Part shown: positions 30,707 through 35,301 of the stretch, piece after piece
Position numbering within the stretch: position 1 is the first letter of the stretch
Layout: each line of letters starts with the position of its first letter
DNA from: Candidatus Kuenenia stuttgartensis
GTDB lineage: Bacteria; Planctomycetota; Planctomycetia; Pirellulales; UBA1268
Assembly (NCBI GenBank): GCA_945877135.1
Contig: CAMCQY010000027.1
Coordinates: 1 to 35,301 of the forward strand
Direction of reading: 5' to 3'
Length of the DNA: 35,301 nucleotides
Translations under genes and position numbers: made by a program
The notes under the pieces: model-generated
Told to the model about the DNA's origin: nothing
What the model saw: only the letters and a program-made list of their open reading frames with translations
Database searches by the model: none

Positions 30707-32143
30707 ATGCATATGACCCACGTGAATAACCATCCGCTGCCGATCACCCGCCGCGAGGCGCTCGCCCGCACCGGCATGGGCCTCGGCTGGCTGGGGGCGG
30801 CAAGCCTTTTGCAGCAGGAGACAGCGTCGGCCGGCTCCGTGGTGGCCACGTCGATGGCGCCGCGTCCTCCTCATTTTCCAGCCCGCGCCCGGGCGGTCAT
30901 CCACATCTTCGCCAATGGCGGCCCGAGCCATCTCGACACCTTCGACCGCAAGGTGGCACTTGAGCAGTATGCCGGCCGGGAAATCCCCAACAAGCTGGCC
31001 ACCGAGCGGCGGACCGGGGCCGCCCTGCCGTCGCCCTTCGCCTTCTCGCGGCACGGCGAGAGCGGCCTCGAGGTGAGCGACCTCTTTCCCCACGTGGCCC
31101 GCCATGCCGACCGGTTGCTCGTCGTGCGGTCGATGCACGCCGACGTGCCCAACCACGAGCCGTCACTCATGCTGATGAACTGCGGCGATGCCCGGCTCGT
31201 CCGCCCTTCGGCCGGTGCGTGGGTGACCTATGGCCTGGGCACCGAGAACCAGAACCTTCCGGGTTTCGTGGCGATGTGCCCGGGCGGATATCCGATCAAG
31301 GACACCGAAAACTGGCGGAACGCCTTCCTACCGGGTGCCTTCCAGGGCACCTACATCGACACGAAAAAGACCCGCGTCGAGGACCTCGTCGAGTATGTGC
31401 GGCATCCTGCGCTCGACCGCGACACGCAGCGGCGGCAGTTCGACCTCACCGCTGCCCTCGACAGGCGCCATCTCGAAGCGCGGCAGCATGATCCGCAACT
31501 CGAGGCACGACTGGCCTCGATGGAACTGGCCTGGCGGATGCAGTCGGAGGCGACGGAGGCCTTTGACGTGTCGCGCGAGCCCAAGCATGTGCGGGATCGC
31601 TATGGCGACGATGTGCAGGGACGGCAGATGCTCATCGCAAGGCGGCTCGTCGAGCGGGGCGTGCGGTATGTCCAGCTCTGGCATGGCCAGGGACAGCCGT
31701 GGGACAGCCACGAACACATCGAGAAGAACCACCGCAGGCTCGCCGGCGAATGCGACCGGGCAATCGGCGCCCTGCTCGACGATCTCGTCGGCCTCGGGCT
31801 CTTGGACACGACTTTGGTCTTGTGGGGCGGCGAGTTCGGCCGAACGCCGACGGTTGAGCTTCCCAACGATTCAGGCGTGAAGGAGCCCTCGGGACGTGAC
31901 CACAACCACCACGGCTTCACCGTCTGGATGGCCGGCGGCGGTGTGAAGGCGGGCACGGTGTATGGGGCCACCGACGAGCTTGGCTTCAAGGCGGTGGAGA
32001 AGCCGGTGCACGTGCACGACCTGCAGGCCACGATGCTCCACCTGCTCGGCCTCGACCACACGAAGCTCACCTACCGGCACAGTGGCCGGGATTTCCGGCT
32101 CACCGACGTGCATGGCCGCGTGATCACCGACTGGCTGGCATGA
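30707..32143 (+). CDS. DUF1501 family protein, Tat-exported
   Basis: A 478-residue protein; an ATG 6 nt downstream (30713) is an equally possible start. The twin-arginine signal is ITRREALARTGMGLGWLGAA. DUF1501 hallmarks: RAVIHIFANGGPSHLDTFDR, GAWVTYGLGTENQNLPGFVA, LVERGVRYVQLWHGQGQPWD with SHEHIEKNH, LVLWGGEFGRTPTVE, and GRDHNHHGFTVWMAGGGVKA. It is 28 residues shorter than the homologue at 6046-7566 and clearly a different subfamily (LWHGQGQPWDSH instead of LYSGGAHNDD). Partner of the PSCyt1 gene upstream. Function not established beyond this family association. Confidence 0.92.
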   Translation: MHMTHVNNHPLPITRREALARTGMGLGWLGAASLLQQETASAGSVVATSMAPRPPHFPARARAVIHIFANGGPSHLDTFDRKVALEQYAGREIPNKLATERRTGAALPSPFAFSRHGESGLEVSDLFPHVARHADRLLVVRSMHADVPNHEPSLMLMNCGDARLVRPSAGAWVTYGLGTENQNLPGFVAMCPGGYPIKDTENWRNAFLPGAFQGTYIDTKKTRVEDLVEYVRHPALDRDTQRRQFDLTAALDRRHLEARQHDPQLEARLASMELAWRMQSEATEAFDVSREPKHVRDRYGDDVQGRQMLIARRLVERGVRYVQLWHGQGQPWDSHEHIEKNHRRLAGECDRAIGALLDDLVGLGLLDTTLVLWGGEFGRTPTVELPNDSGVKEPSGRDHNHHGFTVWMAGGGVKAGTVYGATDELGFKAVEKPVHVHDLQATMLHLLGLDHTKLTYRHSGRDFRLTDVHGRVITDWLA

Positions 32144-32225
32144 GCTGCTGCCGCCCGGTCAGGGGCCGCAATGCGTTCGCTTGACTGGCAGCCGATCGGG
32201 CGCAACACTGTGGTGGTGATTTCGC

Positions 32226-32299
32226 GGGCGATTAGCTCAGTTGGTTAGAGCACTAGCTCGACAAGCTAGGGGTCATAGGTTCGAGTCCTATATCGCCCA
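32226..32299 (+). tRNA. tRNA-Val (anticodon GAC)
   Basis: A 74-nt cloverleaf: acceptor GGGCGAT / ATCGCCC, D arm GCTC-AGTTGGTTA-GAGC, anticodon stem CTAGC / GCTAG with loop TCGACAA, and T arm ATAGG-TTCGAGT-CCTAT, discriminator A. CCA is not encoded. Reading the 7-nt loop gives anticodon GAC (Val) at 34-36, but position 33 is C instead of the nearly universal U. The T32-A38 pair could close the loop to 5 nt. Confidence 0.9.
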
Positions 32300-32315
32300 C
32301 TACCCTTCCGCACGA

Positions 32316-32355
32316 AGCCTCGGCAACCAAGTGTTTCCGGGGCTTTTTGCTTTTC
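32316..32355 (+). terminator. Rho-independent terminator after tRNA-Val
   Basis: AGCCTCGG (32316-32323), a 13-nt loop, CCGGGGCT (32337-32344) with one G-U pair, then TTTTTGCTTTT. It sits 17 nt after the tRNA end. Confidence 0.75.
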
Positions 32356-32677
32356 GGGTATCCGCAGATGAGTCCCGTTGACGGTCGAAAATGAGTCCTG
32401 ACGCGGGATGAGGAGTCTCGAAAAGAGTCCCTGGAGGCCACGGAGTCCTGCCGTTCAGGGATGGGTTTTTTCATTTGCCAGCGGCCAGCCGCAACCTGCC
32501 GTCGGGCGGGCGGTGGTTCAGACGAAGGAAGCCAAGGCCACCGAAAAGGCTCAACTCCGGATTCAATTCGGTTTATGAAGGTGTGACTGAATCCCTCCAG
32601 ATTAAAAATACGGCTTGTTGGACCCACTCTGAGCCTTCGTTAGCCTCCCGGCCTAGTGTGGCCACAATAAGTCAGAT
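32356..32677. other. Gene-free stretch after the tRNA with repeated GAGTCC
   Basis: Five GAGTCC/GAGTCT hexamers stand at 32370, 32393, 32413, 32425 and 32443, along with GTTGACGGTCGAAAATGAGTCC-like sequence. This looks like the multiply repeated end of an insertion element (IS21-type ends are built that way), but no transposase or matching second end is present. No gene is supported here; the reading frame antisense to the tRNA is an artefact. Confidence 0.4.
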
Positions 32678-33403
32678 TTATCTGTTGCAGAATCCGCACA
32701 GGGCTGGATTCAGCCGATGCTCGATCTGGCTTCGCCAAGCCGGGTTCATGCTCTTTGGCAGATAGGCGAATTGCCTGTCGAACGGAAGGTCTTCCTCTTT
32801 CGGCCTGCCGTACACCCACGACCCATACAGGCACATATTCACCAGGCCGCTGCTGCTGTAGAAGAATCGCAGGCAGTCTGCGTCCCACTCGGGCAGGTAG
32901 AGAATCGGCCACACTGCCTCAAGGGATGCGTGCACCAACTCGGCAAAACTCTGCACCGCATGTGGCAGCTGGTCATCCTTGCTGAAGGCAAAAGATTGAG
33001 CGAACAGCGTCACGCCACAGCCGCACTCATCTGCCAGCTGCTTGATCTGCTCCAGTGAGCGTTTCCCCTCCCCTTTGCCTCTTGCAGCATCCACCACATA
33101 CAGGCTCTGGAGGTGCACCAGAAACTTGCTTGAGTCTGGGGCATCCTCCAGCGTGATCGAGTTGATCTGGGCCAGCGTCCAATCACCGATTTGCCAGAAC
33201 GTGCTTGCAGGCGCGATGCCGTACAGCTTGGGGACCTGAAATCGTTCCGCCGCCAGGCTGAAGAACTTGGCACTGGGAGTCATGCGGCGCCAACGATCCT
33301 GCTGGCTCTGGCGTGCCCTGGCTGCCAACTGCTCAAGGTCTCGGGCCTCCTCTGCCACCCAAGCATCGGCGCCACCCCACAGATTCACGCCGATGTGTTT
33401 CAT
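32678..33403 (-). CDS. Protein of unknown function with an acetyltransferase-like segment
   Basis: A 241-residue protein, third gene of a leftward operon in an AT-richer island. The start is the ATG that overlaps the previous stop (33400-33403). Near the middle, LVHLQSLYVVDAARGKGEGK followed by RSLEQIKQLADECGCGVTLF resembles the acetyl-CoA binding motif of GNAT acetyltransferases (V...RGKG.G..L......A). The flanks are aromatic-rich (FWQIGDWTLAQINSITL, WPILYLPEWDADCLRFFYSS) and not recognised. The GNAT call is tentative. Base use is clearly more AT-rich than in the neighbouring chromosome. Confidence 0.62.
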   Translation of the reverse strand: MKHIGVNLWGGADAWVAEEARDLEQLAARARQSQQDRWRRMTPSAKFFSLAAERFQVPKLYGIAPASTFWQIGDWTLAQINSITLEDAPDSSKFLVHLQSLYVVDAARGKGEGKRSLEQIKQLADECGCGVTLFAQSFAFSKDDQLPHAVQSFAELVHASLEAVWPILYLPEWDADCLRFFYSSSGLVNMCLYGSWVYGRPKEEDLPFDRQFAYLPKSMNPAWRSQIEHRLNPALCGFCNR

Positions 33404-33693
33404 GAGAAGGTGCTGAGTAGTTCTGAGCAGTAGCCCCGATCCCGCCCACACAACTCGAACCATTCCAGACCCATCTGGATCAGCTTGGCCCGAACAGGTG
33501 CCAGTAGCTTTCGTGTGCGTTCCCGGCCGAGCACAGCAATGATTAAATTGCTGGCAACTTCTATCCCGTATTGATCTCGGATGATTTTCTTCACCTGCTT
33601 ATTCGTCGCACCAGGCACCGCCCTGGCCACCTCCCGAATCAACTCGCTCTTGTTGAAGAAATTAGCGTTCAATCCACTCTTGGTGCTGCTCAT
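33400..33693 (-). CDS. Small basic protein of unknown function
   Basis: A 97-residue protein: FFNKSELIREVARAVPGATN, KQVKKIIRDQYGIEVASNLI, IAVLGRERTRKLL. The KSELIRE...P-ATNKQV...I---YGIEV-SNLI layout resembles short planctomycete helix-turn-helix-like proteins that start NKS-FIRDYL..NP.A..KEV. It may bind DNA, but this is a guess from a short pattern. It overlaps the gene before it by 32 nt and the one after by 4 nt. Confidence 0.58.
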   Translation of the reverse strand: MSSTKSGLNANFFNKSELIREVARAVPGATNKQVKKIIRDQYGIEVASNLIIAVLGRERTRKLLAPVRAKLIQMGLEWFELCGRDRGYCSELLSTFS

Positions 33694-33958
33694 AAAAAGC
33701 CCTTTCCAGTTCTGCGTATGAAATGACTATGGAATCACCCGGAAAATCGGCCAGCCCAACCAGGCCGTCGATGGCACCGCAGTGGATGCCATCCTGATCC
33801 ATGCCGATCACCAAGAATTGGCCAGCAACCAGAGCCACATCTCTGCTGCACAACTCATCTGCCACGTGCTCTGCAGAATGGAATGGCCAGTTTCTCACCT
33901 GGCTGTAGGTGATCTGAAGATATTGGCCAATGCTCTTGTGCTGATATGTAGGTTTCAT
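33662..33958 (-). CDS. Small protein of unknown function, first gene of the island operon
   Basis: A 98-residue protein: MKPTYQHKSIGQYLQITYSQ, VRNWPFHSAEHVADELCSRD, VALVAGQFLVIGMDQDGIHC. Not recognised. The start has AGGAG 9 nt upstream, and that site lies in a stem-loop (33968-33991). No signal peptide or membrane span is seen. Confidence 0.6.
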   Translation of the reverse strand: MKPTYQHKSIGQYLQITYSQVRNWPFHSAEHVADELCSRDVALVAGQFLVIGMDQDGIHCGAIDGLVGLADFPGDSIVISYAELERAFYEQHQEWIER

Positions 33959-33967
33959 TGCTGGGAT

Positions 33968-33991
33968 CTCCTATGTGGGCTGCAATAGGAG
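33968..33991 (-). promoter_or_regulatory. Stem-loop that hides the ribosome binding site of the island operon
   Basis: On the minus strand CTCCTAT (33991-33985), loop of 10 nt, ATAGGAG (33974-33968) gives a 7-bp perfect stem. Its 3' arm is the Shine-Dalgarno AGGAG, 9 nt before the ATG at 33958. In the folded state translation would be blocked, as in RNA thermometers or protein-bound leader switches. Confidence 0.6.
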
Positions 33992-34427
33992 ATACACCAG
34001 AATGAAAAAATTCTTGCTTTTTCCCGTGCCAGGTGTACTAGAGATGTAGAAGGGTTGGATCACTTTCGACGTTTGGCTATGTGTGATGACGGGGACCAAC
34101 ACATCCACCACAGGCTCTGGCTGCCAACCACTATCCCCCAGCGAGTCAGGAGGTCGATCAGGCCGCAGCCCTCAGAGATGAGGTGAGGCCACAGCGAAAG
34201 AGGTAGTCTCGCTCAGTCCGATGCCGTCGCGCACCTCGGATGTTTCGTGCCACAGATGCCGTGGCCTATACCGCAGGTCTACACATCCAACATCTTCCGT
34301 TTGGTTATGATGCAGAAGGGTTGGTTGATGGTTGTGGGTGCACAGCCCCGGGGGCTATCAGCGGCGGACCCACGATCCTCCACACCGCTGGATCCTATCC
34401 GCCGTCTGATCCAGCGACTGGTTTTGG
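33992..34427. other. Long stretch without a supported gene
   Basis: About 436 nt between the island operon and the toxin-antitoxin genes. The AGAAGGGTTGG and CGTTTGGYTATG motifs each occur twice (near 34046-34080 and 34296-34325) but in swapped order. Rightward open frames through here only continue as antisense of the PIN gene and have no recognisable content. The operon promoter must lie at its left end, but I see no convincing boxes. Confidence 0.45.
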
Positions 34428-34607
34428 CTACTTCGAGTCTACGGCCGCGGCGATTGGGCGTCGTGGTGGGAGACGGACGACGTTTCTGTCGCCAGCAGCA
34501 TCTTGCCGCTGCGCTTCTTTGACGATGTCGTGGAGTCGGAACCCGAGACGGGCGGCCAGCTGCTCGCGAACCGCTCGCACTTCGGCAACGACCGGATCAG
34601 TTTCCAT
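34428..34607 (-). CDS. Small antitoxin-like protein following a PIN toxin
   Basis: A 59-residue charged protein: METDPVVAEVRAVREQLAAR, LGFRLHDIVKEAQRQDAAGD. The start ATG lies inside the end of the PIN gene (11-nt overlap). The DP.VEEVR..RE..A.r....L..I pattern is that of short proteins encoded next to PIN or RelE-type toxins. Antitoxin is the likely role; here it follows the toxin instead of preceding it. Confidence 0.66.
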   Translation of the reverse strand: METDPVVAEVRAVREQLAARLGFRLHDIVKEAQRQDAAGDRNVVRLPPRRPIAAAVDSK

Positions 34608-35082
34608 CGTCGATCTCCAGAAGTTCCTGCGGGGTGCAAATGACAGGGGGCTCAAACCCCATTCTACGACAAACGGATTCGATTCGCGGCCTGAGGGCAG
34701 GGTTGGCGATATGCCTGCAGTTCCAGGTCAGGAGATACTCGATACCGTTGACGGCCGCGACCGCGATATGCAGGGCATCGGTTGCTGCCTTTGGGGGCAG
34801 CGGCACCTCGTCGAGCAACGCCGCGGCAAGTGATTCTGCATCCGTCGTGACTTCCAGTAGCGGTACTTCGGCCAATACACGCAGGCGCTCAGCCGCGGCG
34901 ACCGAATCACCCGCCTCGCATTCGCTGACAACAAAACGCGAGACATATACGGCAAAACGGTGGCGATGTCCGGTCCACCATTCGTGCGTGGTCTGTTGGT
35001 TGGCAGCGATCCGTAGAACGCCACTGGGCTGCATCGCGAGGTAGCCGATGATCGTTGTTTCGAGGTAAACGGTCGGATTCAT
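34597..35082 (-). CDS. PIN-domain toxin-like protein (VapC-type)
   Basis: A 161-residue PIN-fold protein. ATG at 35082 with a weak GGGTGA upstream; a TTG 3 nt earlier is an alternative. It opens NPTVYLETTIIGYLAM, the variant start YLETT..gYl where E replaces the first Asp of the usual PIN motif. It continues with FVVSECEAGDSVAAAERL (second acidic residue), KAATDALHIAVAAVNGIEYL (Asp) and LTWNCRHIANP (Asn). It is likely a ribonuclease toxin partnered by the small protein at 34428-34607. Confidence 0.8.
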   Translation of the reverse strand: MNPTVYLETTIIGYLAMQPSGVLRIAANQQTTHEWWTGHRHRFAVYVSRFVVSECEAGDSVAAAERLRVLAEVPLLEVTTDAESLAAALLDEVPLPPKAATDALHIAVAAVNGIEYLLTWNCRHIANPALRPRIESVCRRMGFEPPVICTPQELLEIDDGN

Positions 35083-35215
35083 CAATCACCCGAGGACGGT
35101 CAGAGGCTCGCCAGAACGCTCGCGATCAGCAGATCGCAGCCAAAGGACCATCCATACCGCCGGACGCCTTCGCGATTCTGCTGCATCGCTTGTGGTTCGC
35201 CGCGATGTGGCTGAC

Positions 35216-35301
35216 CTACTCAGAAAGGAGTTTCTCATACTGGTCGTGGTCGCCGATCCAGTACCAGAAGAACGTGTCGTCCTCTAAGATTGCCAGAGCT
35301 C
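35216..35301 (-). CDS. RelE-like toxin, C-terminal end only
   Basis: The last 27 codons of a gene that enters from the right edge: LEDDTFFWYWIGDHDQYEKL ending LSE and a TAG. The -YWIG-HD-YE-L- ending is that of RelE/ParE-type mRNA interferase toxins. Too little is present to name a subgroup. It is the next gene upstream of the PIN pair, 133 nt away on the same strand. The gap 35083-35215 shows nothing. Confidence 0.6.
   Translation of the reverse strand, partial: ALAILEDDTFFWYWIGDHDQYEKLLSE

Noticed and set aside
32226-32299. Reading the tRNA anticodon as CGA (Ser)
   Set aside because: It would require shifting the anticodon stem by one base. The variable arm is short, unlike tRNA-Ser, and the cloverleaf fits GAC without forcing.
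32253-32627. A 124-codon minus-strand frame crossing the tRNA gene
   Set aside because: Its end (GDIGLEPMTPSLSS) is a translation of the antisense tRNA, a well-known annotation artefact.
34016-34031. A possible sigma-54 promoter (TGGCACG) upstream of the island operon on the minus strand
   Set aside because: The -12 GC is one base too far from the -24 GG, and the preceding TT is AA, so it does not meet the strict sigma-54 spacing.
34240-34833. A 197-codon plus-strand frame
   Set aside because: Its right half is antisense to the PIN and antitoxin genes, the left half has no recognisable pattern and there is no ribosome site.

Overview
The window comes from a GC-rich (roughly 65% by eye) member of the Planctomycetes, most likely Pirellulales-like. 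The diagnostic signs are two sets of PSCyt1/DUF1549/DUF1553 cytochrome-type proteins paired with twin-arginine-exported DUF1501 proteins, a DUF3500 protein, a XylR/AraC-type regulator next to Gfo/Idh/MocA, MFS and TIM-barrel isomerase genes, and a very high density of ATGA/GTGA stop-start overlaps.

Layout. 1-191 holds the 5' end of a leftward sulfite reductase hemoprotein gene. 350-3011 is a rightward sigma-factor operon (sigma factor, short single-TM anti-sigma-like protein, multi-TM protein). 3193-10523 is a leftward five-gene operon (cytochrome/PA14/DUF1553, DUF1501, beta-propeller, leucine-rich-repeat lipoprotein, DUF3500). A good promoter with an embedded palindrome lies at 10564-10591, facing a divergent ROK regulator and an SDR dehydrogenase (10613-12565). 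12816-16718 is housekeeping (glnA, a small LigD-phosphoesterase-like protein, thrS). 17022-19919 carries a YidR-like DUF3748 propeller, a nucleotidyltransferase with a small partner, and a DJ-1/PfpI protein. 20032-26171 is a sugar-catabolism locus. Its XylR-type regulator is divergent from a Gfo/Idh/MocA, MFS, phytanoyl-CoA-dioxygenase-like and isomerase/epimerase operon; the dioxygenase appears internally deleted. 26313-27004 is a VapBC pair. 27592-32143 is a second PSCyt1/DUF1501 pair. 32226-32299 is tRNA-Val(GAC). Downstream lies an AT-richer island with three overlapping leftward genes of unknown role, then a toxin-antitoxin-rich end (reverse-order PIN toxin/antitoxin and the tail of a RelE-like toxin).

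Two repeat families stand out. The first is an 83-bp palindromic element (1000-1082 and 5964-6046) inserted in two unrelated protein genes in the same orientation and the same reading phase. It adds about 28 codons to each protein (VPATK...LVAGTF), so it behaves like a protein-coding palindromic element. The second is a 147-148-bp structured element (12628-12775 and 30513-30659). Each copy sits about 40 nt downstream of a stop codon (glnA and the second PSCyt1 gene) in the same orientation relative to that gene, with compensatory base changes in its hairpins. The window also holds three decayed genes: a carboxypeptidase-regulatory-like fragment, a beta-helix fragment and the internally deleted dioxygenase.

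All functional calls rest on motif recognition by eye. No database search or folding program was run.
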